Below, in pieces: positions 53,983 through 61,840 of a DNA stretch of 64,000 nucleotides. The DNA is from an uncultured Bacteroidales bacterium (GTDB lineage: Bacteria > Bacteroidota > Bacteroidia > Bacteroidales > ML635J-15). How positions within the stretch are numbered: position 1 is the first letter of the stretch; the number at the start of each line of letters is the position of its first letter. The notes under the pieces are model-generated. The model saw nothing but the letters and a program-made list of their open reading frames with translations, was not told the origin of the DNA and made no database searches. The stretch lies in contig CALDKB010000050.1 in assembly GCA_937899245.1 (NCBI GenBank), positions 1-64,000 on the forward strand, in the 5' to 3' direction. The position numbers and the translations under genes were made by a program.

Positions 53983-54480
53983 ATGAAACGCATCAGGCAA
54001 TATTTGGGAATAATTGTAGCACTGCTGGCATACTACATCATACACGAAGGAGCACATGCTATTTATGCATTGGCAAACGGAGTTTTCAAGCAAATTAACT
54101 TTATGGCATTGGGCATTCAAATTGACGTTTTGCGCGAACAAATGTCCGATGCCCAGCTTGGTTGGTTCTGTTTTGTTGGTCCAATAGCAACTTTTGTTGC
54201 CGCCTGGATTATGGTTTTGTTCAGCAAACGGATATGTTCGCTTAAAAACAAAATGTTCAAGGCTATTTGCTGGTATGGATCTCTAATCCTATTGCTACTC
54301 GACCCGCTCTATTTATCTGTTATCTACCACTTTGTAGGTGGCGGCGATATGAATGGAATAAGTCTTTTGATGCCAGAAACTGTTGCTGCAATTATCTTCG
54401 GAATCATCTTCGTGCTACACATAGTTTTAGTATGGAAGATTTTATGGCCTCGCTACACAAAATCTATCAATAACGATTAA
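53983..54480 (+). CDS. Small integral-membrane protein with HExxH motif (M50-like)
   Basis: 165 residues with about four membrane segments. The first helix contains HEGAH (His21-Glu22-x2-His25) within IIHEGAHAIYAL. A later helix has LLLLDPLY (Asp107), which may stand for the LDG-type third ligand of site-2 proteases. I infer a membrane-embedded zinc peptidase related to M50, but the protein is much smaller than RseP and lacks a PDZ domain. Flanked by 1-base gaps in the TetR-led run. Confidence 0.65.
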   Translation: MKRIRQYLGIIVALLAYYIIHEGAHAIYALANGVFKQINFMALGIQIDVLREQMSDAQLGWFCFVGPIATFVAAWIMVLFSKRICSLKNKMFKAICWYGSLILLLLDPLYLSVIYHFVGGGDMNGISLLMPETVAAIIFGIIFVLHIVLVWKILWPRYTKSINND

Positions 54481-54481
54481 A

Positions 54482-55267
54482 ATGGCAGACAAACGAAACA
54501 TATTCACCGGCTGGAATCCATGGCACGGATGCACAAAGGTAAGTCCGGGGTGCAAATATTGCTATGTCTATCGACAAGATGAAATGTACGGCAGCGAAGT
54601 TGCAAGTAGCTTATGCCGCAAAACCGCCGCCTTCGACCTCCCTATTAAGCGCAAGCGCGACAAATCGTGGAAAATCGAAAGCGGAGATGTTGTATTCACT
54701 TGTTTTACCTCCGATTTTCTATTGAAAGATGCCGATAAATGGCGCTCCGAATGCTGGCAGATGATGAAACAAAGGCACGACCTCTGGTTTTACTTCTTTA
54801 CCAAACGCATCGATCGCTTTTTGGAATGCATTCCCGACGACTGGGGCGACGGCTACGACAATGTACTTGTTGGCTGCACTATCGAAAACCAAGAAATGAC
54901 AGATTATAGACTTCCAATATTCAAAACCTGTCCAATCAAGCACAAGAGCATCATCGCTGCACCAATGATTGGACCAATAAATATCGCCGAATACTTGGAC
55001 GAAACGATTGAAGAAGTGTCTGTTGGCGGCGAATCCGGCTACAATGCACGACCATGCGACTATGGCTGGGTACTATCGCTTCGCGAACAATGCATCGAAA
55101 ATAACGTTCCATTTCGTTTTCACCAAACTGGAGCCCGACTCTTAAAAGACGGGCACCTTTATAGCATTCCCCGTTGCCACCAGCACAGCCAGGCAAACAA
55201 GGCGAACATTGATTTTCGCATAGAGAATAATACGACACCAGAAACTGCAAATTACAATGGAGATTGA
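54482..55267 (+). CDS. DUF5131 (phage Gp37/Gp68-like) protein
   Basis: 261 residues. Starts MADKRNIFTGWNPWHGCTKVSPGCKYCYVYR, with Cys17-x6-Cys24-x2-Cys27, a radical-SAM-like cluster motif of the Gp37/Gp68 family found in phages and bacteria. Further blocks: VFTCFTSDFLL, FFTKRIDRF, NVLVGCTIENQE and VSVGGESGYNARPCDYGWVL. Reaction unknown. Last gene of the 12-gene run; it converges on the agmatine-deiminase-like gene with a 4-base gap. Confidence 0.9.
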   Translation: MADKRNIFTGWNPWHGCTKVSPGCKYCYVYRQDEMYGSEVASSLCRKTAAFDLPIKRKRDKSWKIESGDVVFTCFTSDFLLKDADKWRSECWQMMKQRHDLWFYFFTKRIDRFLECIPDDWGDGYDNVLVGCTIENQEMTDYRLPIFKTCPIKHKSIIAAPMIGPINIAEYLDETIEEVSVGGESGYNARPCDYGWVLSLREQCIENNVPFRFHQTGARLLKDGHLYSIPRCHQHSQANKANIDFRIENNTTPETANYNGD

Positions 55268-55271
55268 CTTG

Positions 55272-56102
55272 CTATTCCATTGTAGTCCATGTGCAACAAT
55301 TCAGTCCGCCTCCGTTCTTTATGACATCCGGACAATAACACGATACAATTCGACCCTTATATGATGGCATTACAGCTTCAATCTGCTCCAATGCCTCCTG
55401 GTCAGAATCGCAATTCAAAGCTGGAACAACTAGCACCTTATCAGTTTGTAGCCAGTTGATATAAGCCCAACCATCCGGATTTTGCGGTTTCGACTTGAAA
55501 TTCAATTCAACAACATTCTTGAAATGAGGTTTCAGACACTTACGGAAACGTACAGCCATACTCTTGTCAAACTGCCTATAGTTTGTCATAAGTATCGTAT
55601 CATCATCCACATAGCGACAAATACCGTCTGCGTGCCCAAAGATTTCATTCGTATCCCATGGCAGAAAAATTATTTCCGCATTAATAGCCTTCTCAAGTTT
55701 GTCAATCAGATCAAAGGGCCTATATTGCGGATTTTCTTCTAAGACCTTTGCTGTCATTACGACCTTGTTTCCACATCGAACAACATTTCCTCCATCAATG
55801 ATAATGCTGTTGATTGTTGTGTCAACAGTTATGCCCAAATCTTTTATTGCATACCAATTGTATGTCTCAAGATCTCCATTTCCACACAGATAGTCGGGAT
55901 GATAGTAAAAATTTTGGAATCTTTCTTTGCTCACCTGCATAGGCATATAGTCGCGACACCAAATGTCCTTTGTGTTTTTAAGATAATGAGTCACCACCTT
56001 CCATTCATCAAGAATGGCCTTTAGGTTTTGATTGGTTTGGCATGCCTTCTCGGGCAGAAGGTCGGAGAGGTAAACCCTGTTCATTTGTGAATCTTGTATC
56101 AT
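55272..56102 (-). CDS. Agmatine deiminase/peptidylarginine deiminase-like protein
   Basis: 276 residues, shorter than typical agmatine deiminases (about 340-370). Family motifs: WCRDYMPM (48-55), IIDGGNVV (101-108), GHADGICRYVDDD (156-168) and the C-terminal GGGLNCCTW (264-272) carrying the nucleophile Cys269. The usual His before that Cys is Asn268. No signal peptide. It may convert agmatine to N-carbamoylputrescine, or act on another guanidine; the truncation and the His-to-Asn change leave that open. Single minus-strand gene. Confidence 0.83.
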   Translation of the reverse strand: MIQDSQMNRVYLSDLLPEKACQTNQNLKAILDEWKVVTHYLKNTKDIWCRDYMPMQVSKERFQNFYYHPDYLCGNGDLETYNWYAIKDLGITVDTTINSIIIDGGNVVRCGNKVVMTAKVLEENPQYRPFDLIDKLEKAINAEIIFLPWDTNEIFGHADGICRYVDDDTILMTNYRQFDKSMAVRFRKCLKPHFKNVVELNFKSKPQNPDGWAYINWLQTDKVLVVPALNCDSDQEALEQIEAVMPSYKGRIVSCYCPDVIKNGGGLNCCTWTTME

Positions 56103-56308
56103 AGTTACATAAATTTAGTCGGTGCAAAGAACAAGGAGATTTTACAGCTAGCCAAAAATAGTTTGTTAAAAGTTGTTAAATCTTCGCAAATACTTATTTT
56201 ATATATAATATAAATTCATTAAAACAATATCAATAATAATTTTATTATCTATTTACTAATGGAGAAAAAAATCAAAAAATGTCTTGACTCGTTCCCTACG
56301 TCATGCTT

Positions 56309-56317
56309 TAACTTTGC
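56309..56317 (+). promoter_or_regulatory. -7 box of MerR-type regulator gene
   Basis: TAACTTTGC matches TAnnTTTGC, 20 bases before the ATG at 56338. TTGAC at 56284-56288 could be the -33 element. Confidence 0.65.
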
Positions 56318-56337
56318 AGCAAATTGCGCAATGAGAG

Positions 56338-57165
56338 ATGAACAACAACAAATTAAAAATCGGAGATTTTTCACGGCTTTGCCATGTTACGGTAAGAACA
56401 CTTAGGCACTACGAAGAGATTGGACTTTTCGTACCCGAAATAGTTGACGAATGGACTGGATACCGCTATTATTCGGTCGGACAATTTCAGAAAATGCAAA
56501 GCATAATGGCACTGAAAGAATTGGGATTTTCATTAGAAGAGATTCGCGAACTCTACGAAGACAACACCCACTACCCTTCCGCCAAGACACTTGAAGAGAA
56601 AATTCGCACTTGCGAACAAGAACTTCAACGACTCCGCAGACGTCAAACTCAATTAAAGGCTGTGTTGAATTTCCAGAAAAAGAAACAAAAAATGAAAAAC
56701 ATCACAATTGAGAAACTACCAGCAATAATAGCTGCAACACACAGAACAACAATCGAATCGTACGAAAGTCTAGGGAAACTTTGCATCGAAGTCGTCGGTC
56801 CCGAAATGATGCGTCTCGGCTGCAAATGCCCCGAACCTGGCTACTGCTACACCATCGAGCACGGCGGCTACAAGCCCAAAGACATCGACATCGAGTATGT
56901 AGAACAAGTTTCTGAAAAAGGCACCGACTCCGACATAATCAAGTTCAAGGAGATTCCCGAAGTTCCGACAGCAGTTTGCGCAAAAGCCTATGGACCATAC
57001 AACAGACTTTACCAAGCTTACCAAGACACTTTTGCATGGATTGAAAACGAAGGATACAAGATTGTTGGCGACGCACGTGCCAACTATGTCGATGGCATCT
57101 GGAACGAAGCCAATCCGGAGAAATGGCTGACTATCATTCAGGTACCGGTAGAAAAAGCAAAATAA
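56338..57165 (+). CDS. MerR-family regulator with GyrI-like effector domain
   Basis: 275 residues. MerR HTH (about 5-75): LKIGDFSRLCHVTVRTLRHYEEIGLFVP and GYRYYSVGQF. A coiled coil of about 80-115 follows, then a GyrI-like/AraC effector domain (about 119-275) with ENEGYKIVGDAR and CAKAYGPYNRLYQAYQDTFAWI. This BmrR-like architecture senses cationic or aromatic compounds. A terminator follows and separates it from the next gene. Confidence 0.93.
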   Translation: MNNNKLKIGDFSRLCHVTVRTLRHYEEIGLFVPEIVDEWTGYRYYSVGQFQKMQSIMALKELGFSLEEIRELYEDNTHYPSAKTLEEKIRTCEQELQRLRRRQTQLKAVLNFQKKKQKMKNITIEKLPAIIAATHRTTIESYESLGKLCIEVVGPEMMRLGCKCPEPGYCYTIEHGGYKPKDIDIEYVEQVSEKGTDSDIIKFKEIPEVPTAVCAKAYGPYNRLYQAYQDTFAWIENEGYKIVGDARANYVDGIWNEANPEKWLTIIQVPVEKAK

Positions 57166-57175
57166 TTTATTTGCA

Positions 57176-57213
57176 GTAGCGATGACTTTTAAAATGCATC
57201 GCTACTATTTTAT
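57176..57213 (+). terminator. Terminator after MerR gene
   Basis: Perfect 9-bp stem GTAGCGATG/CATCGCTAC (57176-57184 with 57197-57205), followed by TATTTTAT. Confidence 0.7.
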
Positions 57214-57245
57214 ATGACAAAGACTTTCATGCCGTTGCAAAATAT

Positions 57246-57254
57246 TACCTTTGC
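57246..57254 (+). promoter_or_regulatory. -7 box abutting the next start codon
   Basis: TACCTTTGC, an exact TAnnTTTGC match, ends 3 bases before the ATG at 57258, so transcription would start at or inside the start codon. Confidence 0.6.
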
Positions 57255-57257
57255 AAC

Positions 57258-58505
57258 ATGAAAAAAACATTCCTCTGCATATTCGCGACTTTGGCCATCA
57301 CAGCATTCTCTTCCTGCGAGAAAAGAATCGAGCAACCAATTGAAACGGAAGACATTGATCCTATGACAGGAATTGCATTGTGGGCAGACAATGAACTTGC
57401 AGGCTCCTGGCCAATACAACTCGAATTTGCATACATGGAATACGACAAGATCAGCAAAGATCCAAACGAATACGACTGGACATATGTCGAAAAAACGCTT
57501 AGCAACATTGCTTCACGCTCACGCCAAGCTATTCTACGCTTCAGATATACTTATGTCGGCGAACAATGCGCAGTTCCGTCATGGGTAAAAAACAGCGATG
57601 GATATGTTGAAACTTCTGGCACTGTAGAAGGCAAAACAACGTATTTCCCCGACTGGAGATCGGAAACACTGCAAGACTTTCATCTTGATTTTTTCCGAAA
57701 ATTTGCCCAGCGTTACGACAAAGACCCCCGTATTGCATTTTTGCAAGTAGGATTTGGACTTTGGGCCGAATATCACATTTATGAAGGGCCTTTTATTCCA
57801 GGGCAAACTTTTCCATCTAAGGAATTCCAAGAAACATTCCTTACAATGATGGATGAAACATTCGAAAGCCTCCCATGGTCAATATCCATCGATGCCGCAG
57901 ACGAAACATATAGCCCATTTACAGAAAACTCAAGTTTACTAAGTCTTGATTTCGGATGTTTCGACGATTCTTTTATGTGCAAGCAACACGACAAAGAAAA
58001 CGCTACAAATTGGACATTTTTCGGCAAAAACCGCTACAAAAGCAATCCTTGTGGAGGAGAATTCAGCTACTACAGGACATACGACCAGAAGCATTGTCTC
58101 GATTACTCGGGACTATATGGTCGCCGATTTGAAAAAGAAGCTGAGAATTTTCACTTGAGCTACATTATCGGCAACGACCAGCCAAACTATCAAGGGATTG
58201 CACGTTTCAGAGAAGCTTCTGCTTCACTTGGCTACCGGTTCGTCATTCTGGAAAAAGAGATTTCCGACGGAATTGCTAAAATTCACATTCTAAACGAAGG
58301 CATTGCTCCCATTTACCGCGATGCATTTGTAAGCGTTGCCGGAATACGCTCCGATTATTCGCTGAAGGGCCTTCAACCAGGCGACAAAAAGTGGATTACA
58401 ATAAGTTCGCCAGAAATTACCTCCACAAGCGAAATAAGCATCGAATGCGACTATCTGGTTGCAGGACAAACAATTCATTGCCACAAACCGACAAAACAAG
58501 ACTAA
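57258..58505 (+). CDS. Lipoprotein with TIM-barrel-like domain (DUF4832-like)
   Basis: 415 residues. The N-terminus MKKTFLCIFATLAITAFSSC is a lipoprotein signal (Cys20), which supports this start. The region of about 35-290 looks like a glycosidase-type TIM barrel: QAILRFRYTYVGEQCAVPSWV, FFRKFAQRYDKDPRIAFLQVGFGLWAEYHIYEG (a candidate acidic residue in WAEYH), and a C-terminal beta domain (about 320-410), together like DUF4832/DUF4874 proteins. Substrate unknown. The OmdA-like gene follows after 2 bases. Confidence 0.72.
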   Translation: MKKTFLCIFATLAITAFSSCEKRIEQPIETEDIDPMTGIALWADNELAGSWPIQLEFAYMEYDKISKDPNEYDWTYVEKTLSNIASRSRQAILRFRYTYVGEQCAVPSWVKNSDGYVETSGTVEGKTTYFPDWRSETLQDFHLDFFRKFAQRYDKDPRIAFLQVGFGLWAEYHIYEGPFIPGQTFPSKEFQETFLTMMDETFESLPWSISIDAADETYSPFTENSSLLSLDFGCFDDSFMCKQHDKENATNWTFFGKNRYKSNPCGGEFSYYRTYDQKHCLDYSGLYGRRFEKEAENFHLSYIIGNDQPNYQGIARFREASASLGYRFVILEKEISDGIAKIHILNEGIAPIYRDAFVSVAGIRSDYSLKGLQPGDKKWITISSPEITSTSEISIECDYLVAGQTIHCHKPTKQD

Positions 58506-58507
58506 CT

Positions 58508-59068
58508 ATGAAAACTTTTTCAACTGACAGCCGGCAGGCATGGCGCAATTGGCTCACAGAAAATTTTGAGTCGGAAAAAGAAATTTTGTTCATATTTCCT
58601 ACAAAAAGTTCAGGCGAAGCTTGCATCTCGTACAACGACGCAGTTGAAGAAGCCCTTTGTTTCGGTTGGATCGACGGCGTTGCCGGCACGATTGACAGCA
58701 CACATGGCACAAGACGTTTCACACCGCGAAGAAAAGGAAGCTCATACTCGCGCCCAAACATCGAGCGCCTGATGTGGCTCGAAAAACAAGGAATGATTCT
58801 TCCGAAAATCAGAGAATTGGTTTTGCCAATTATCAATGAGCCATATATTTTCCCAGAAGACATCATGGTCGAAATAAAGAAAGACCCGATAGTTTGGGCT
58901 AACTTCAACAACTTTTCGGCTTCATATCAGCGAATTCGCATAGCATATATAGATGCAGCACGCAAACGTCCGGCCGAATTCGAAAAACGCCTCGCCAATT
59001 TCATCAGCAAGACAAAGGCAGGAAAACTGATAAGCGGATACGGCGGAATCGAAAAGTACTACAAATAG
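58508..59068 (+). CDS. YdeI/OmdA-like protein
   Basis: 186 residues from the ATG at 58508, 2 bases after the lipoprotein stop. Features of the YdeI/OmpD-associated (OmdA) family: ISYNDAVEEALCFGWIDG, the RRFTPRRKGSSYS segment and IERLMWLEKQGM. Members have been called bacteriocin-protection proteins; the biochemical role is unclear. Cytosolic. Confidence 0.88.
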   Translation: MKTFSTDSRQAWRNWLTENFESEKEILFIFPTKSSGEACISYNDAVEEALCFGWIDGVAGTIDSTHGTRRFTPRRKGSSYSRPNIERLMWLEKQGMILPKIRELVLPIINEPYIFPEDIMVEIKKDPIVWANFNNFSASYQRIRIAYIDAARKRPAEFEKRLANFISKTKAGKLISGYGGIEKYYK

Positions 59069-59078
59069 CAACAGCATC

Positions 59079-59110
59079 AAAAAAAATACCGTTTGCAAAT
59101 ATGCAAACGG
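59079..59110 (-). terminator. Terminator of hydG
   Basis: Perfect 9-bp stem CCGTTTGCA/TGCAAACGG (59089-59097 with 59102-59110). On the minus strand it is followed, after TA, by eight T (59079-59086). It also sits just past the convergent OmdA-like gene. Confidence 0.8.
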
Positions 59111-59148
59111 CATTTCAAGTACAAATAAACTATTAACTTGGTATAGGT

Positions 59149-60603
59149 TTAGAAGTACAAGTCGCGCTCGCCCTTCTTGATTCTTTCTATCCTTGCCTTC
59201 AATTCATCAATAAACTGAGGATCAACATTCTGGAAATTATTTTCTATTACTTTCCATCCCTTTGCAGCAACTTCTGGAGTAGCGTAGTCAACCAAGTATT
59301 CGCTCAAGGTAAGAATTGCATTAGGTGTGCAGTATCTCTTGATGAAACCCGGAACGCTGAATTCCATAAAGTGTTCGCCTGTACGACCTAAACGATAGCA
59401 AGCAGTACAGAAACTTGGAATGAAATTTTCGTCAAGCAATTCTTCTATGATTTCGCCCAAAGTACGGTCGTCACCAATCTTGAACTGTTCGCGGTGCAAG
59501 TTCTGGTTTTCCTGCTTGTCGCTGTTCTTTTCTTCTTCTTCGTGATGATACTTGTAGTCGCCAATCTGAAGGTTTGTTCCACCATCAATCTGAGAAACAC
59601 CATATTGGATTGCCTTTGCACGGAATTTTGCGTCTTCACGAGCGGTAAGAATCATACCTGTATAAGGAACTGCCAAACGGAAGATTGCGATGATCTTTTC
59701 GAAAGTTTCATCATCAACCATATATTTGTCCGACATATCGATACCAGAAGCGTCCTTGATACGTGGGAATGAAATTGTGTGCGGACCAACATTGAAGCAA
59801 GCTTCCAAGTGGTTGGTGTGACGAATCATTGCAAGAACTTCGTAACGCCAGTCGTAAAGGCCGAACAAGATACCAAGACCATTATCGTCGATACCTGCCT
59901 GCTGTGCCCTATCCATTGAAGTCAGACGCCAGTTGTAGTCGCCCTTGCGAGTATTTGCTGGATGATATTCATTGTAAATTTCCGGGCAATAAGTTTCCTG
60001 GAAAATCTGGTAAGTACCGATTCCTGCTTCCTTAACTGTGCGGAAACCTTCAACGTCCAACGGAGCAGCATTGATGTTCACACGGCGGATAGAACCATTG
60101 CCCTTCTTTGTTGCGTATGTCAACTTTACTGTGTGAGCGATGAATTCTGGCGAATACTTTGGCGATTCACCGTAAACGAGGATTAAACGCTTCTGTCCGT
60201 CTTCTTCCAATGCCTCAACATTATGAACGAGTTCCTCGTCGCTCAAAGTTGTGCGGACCTGTTCCTTGTTTGATGTACGGAAACCGCAATACTTACAGTT
60301 GTTAATGCAATAATTACCAACATACAACGGAGCGAAAAGCACGATACGGTTACCATAAATGCGACGTTTCAGCTCGCGAGCGCCTTCCTTGATCTCTTCA
60401 ACCAATTCCGGTTCGGTAGTATTGATAAGCACTGCTGTTTCTTCCATCGTAAGACGGTTCTTAGCCAACGACTTAGCGATGATTTCGCGAACGCGTTCCT
60501 TTGTGCTCTTTGTATTATTAATGTAGTCCCAAATTTCCTGTGAGTCGATGAATGGAACATTCGGTTCATCAGCGATTCTGCATTTTTCTGGATTGAATTT
60601 CAT
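59149..60603 (-). CDS. hydG: [FeFe]-hydrogenase H-cluster maturase HydG
   Basis: 484 residues. HydG is a radical-SAM tyrosine lyase that supplies CO and CN- for the H-cluster. Radical-SAM cluster motif Cys99-x3-Cys103-x2-Cys106 (CINNCKYCGF). The C-terminal CX2CX22C (Cys399, Cys402, Cys425), specific to HydG and absent in ThiH, binds the auxiliary cluster. An acidic insert (about 353-369) is present. The TM1266-type regulator precedes it by 8 bases. No hydE, hydF or hydrogenase gene is in the window. Confidence 0.96.
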   Translation of the reverse strand: MKFNPEKCRIADEPNVPFIDSQEIWDYINNTKSTKERVREIIAKSLAKNRLTMEETAVLINTTEPELVEEIKEGARELKRRIYGNRIVLFAPLYVGNYCINNCKYCGFRTSNKEQVRTTLSDEELVHNVEALEEDGQKRLILVYGESPKYSPEFIAHTVKLTYATKKGNGSIRRVNINAAPLDVEGFRTVKEAGIGTYQIFQETYCPEIYNEYHPANTRKGDYNWRLTSMDRAQQAGIDDNGLGILFGLYDWRYEVLAMIRHTNHLEACFNVGPHTISFPRIKDASGIDMSDKYMVDDETFEKIIAIFRLAVPYTGMILTAREDAKFRAKAIQYGVSQIDGGTNLQIGDYKYHHEEEEKNSDKQENQNLHREQFKIGDDRTLGEIIEELLDENFIPSFCTACYRLGRTGEHFMEFSVPGFIKRYCTPNAILTLSEYLVDYATPEVAAKGWKVIENNFQNVDPQFIDELKARIERIKKGERDLYF

Positions 60604-60611
60604 ATGTCTTT

Positions 60612-60860
60612 CTATTTTAAATTAGTTACAACAACTTTTACCTCAACATTGTTGATTCTACCTAATTTTCCAGAAAGAGCATTTATTCGATTTGCGTCGC
60701 CTTCGACGATAAGAGAAATGACAGCCACATCGCGATCGTGAAAAGGAAGTCCCTGACGAGCGAGAATTATATCCTGGTACTGCGATACCATCTCGTTCAC
60801 AGCGGACGCATTAGTGCGGTCTAGCAATAATATTGTTATCGTTCCAATTCTCTTCTCCAT
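60612..60860 (-). CDS. TM1266-type iron-only hydrogenase system regulator
   Basis: 82 residues, an ACT-like small protein: MEKRIGTITILLLDRTNASAVNEMVSQYQDIILARQGLP, DRDVAVISLIVEGD and INNVEVKVVVTN. This matches the TIGR03959-type family that accompanies hydrogenase maturation genes. It overlaps no gene and leads hydG by 8 bases, so the two are co-transcribed. Proposed to be regulatory; not proven. Confidence 0.9.
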   Translation of the reverse strand: MEKRIGTITILLLDRTNASAVNEMVSQYQDIILARQGLPFHDRDVAVISLIVEGDANRINALSGKLGRINNVEVKVVVTNLK

Positions 60861-60900
60861 CAGCTCAACTTTTGGATTAGGTATTTGTCAACAAAACGAC

Positions 60901-60909
60901 GCAAAGATA
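60901..60909 (-). promoter_or_regulatory. -7 box of TM1266-hydG operon
   Basis: Minus-strand TATCTTTGC (60909 to 60901), an exact consensus, 40 bases before the regulator ATG. Confidence 0.7.
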
Positions 60910-61148
60910 ATGGATTATTTGAAACAAAAATTTTGTTTTACAACATATTAGTTTCAATGCACTAATTCTACTTAATTTTTTAATGTTTGCTAACACTAAA
61001 TATTGCATTTATTTAATGTTTCTATTCATTAAATTGTAGCAAAGATTCCGCGTTTTTTGAAACTCAAAAAAATATAACATCTTTATTATCAACTTAATAA
61101 AAATATTCACATTTATCTGGAATTAAAATCACAGATGTGGGAAATTGA
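60910..61148. other. AT-rich intergenic region
   Basis: No gene, RNA or clear terminator is visible. It contains the -33 side of the hydG promoter and whatever drives the downstream secreted-protein gene, whose promoter I cannot identify. Confidence 0.4.
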
Positions 61149-61295
61149 ATTATTATTGGAATCTTCATTTGCTTATTTATAACGACAACAACATTTGCGG
61201 GAAATAAATATCCGCCAAACGGCAAAAAATGTGAAGTTGCGGGCAAGGTAATTTTTATTGATAAAAGTTGCATTGATAATGTTTCGTGGAGAGAA

Positions 61296-61718
61296 ATGCT
61301 TTGGTCTTTTGAAAACCACCCTGAAATATTTATAGGTTCTGTTTCCGAGAATTGCGTTGATTCTGCTGTATGGAAGCACGTATATGGCGAGAGATGGGAT
61401 ATTAAGATTGACAAGTCCCCAGTTGTTGGCTTTACTTTAAATCAATGCAAGAATTTTGCTGCTTTTCGTGCAACAGCGATAATGGAATTGTTTAAATATG
61501 GCAAGTTCAAGCAGTATAAAGGCACCAAGTTGGAATACTTCATGTTGTCGTCAGAACAATACACCGAACTATTGAAGCAAAAATGGTTTGCAGAATCGTT
61601 TGCCGATGGCTATGCCGAAATCACTTCCGACGGCAAATTCGTAAAAGACGGCAAAATATTGGAATCTGTCGATAGCAACAAAGTGACGTTCAGACTATAT
61701 GCGGTAATAACAAAATAA
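61296..61718 (+). CDS. Small secreted protein of unknown function, 5' end unresolved
   Basis: From the first in-frame ATG (61296) the product is 140 residues, but the same frame is open back to 61149 and encodes what looks like a signal peptide (IIIGIFICLFITTTFAG) and a mature start NKYPPNGKKCEVAG. No ATG, GTG or TTG precedes that segment after the in-frame TGA at 61146. So the gene may have a frameshift or point mutation near its start (pseudogene), a non-standard ATT start, or a sequence error. No family recognised; Cys residues (KKCEV, KSCID, ENCVD) suggest disulphides. Confidence 0.6.
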   Translation: MLWSFENHPEIFIGSVSENCVDSAVWKHVYGERWDIKIDKSPVVGFTLNQCKNFAAFRATAIMELFKYGKFKQYKGTKLEYFMLSSEQYTELLKQKWFAESFADGYAEITSDGKFVKDGKILESVDSNKVTFRLYAVITK

Positions 61719-61745
61719 GGCGCGTATATTCTTAGCACCCTGCGC

Positions 61746-61808
61746 CCCTTCGACTTACGCTCAGGGAACGCATTCTACCGTCGTTGTCTTGCTTCGACTT
61801 TCGTTCTG
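61746..61808. repeat. REP-like repeated sequence
   Basis: Two similar 17-bp copies, CTTCGACTTACGCTCAG (61748-61764) and CTTCGACTTTCGTTCTG (61792-61808). The first is bounded by CCCT/AGGG, forming an imperfect palindrome. This resembles REP-type elements with the CTTCGACT...CTCAG core. It lies between a secreted-protein gene and the convergent aminotransferase. Confidence 0.5.
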
Positions 61809-61840
61809 CACAAGCACCACTCAGCCAGCAAGAAACTTAA

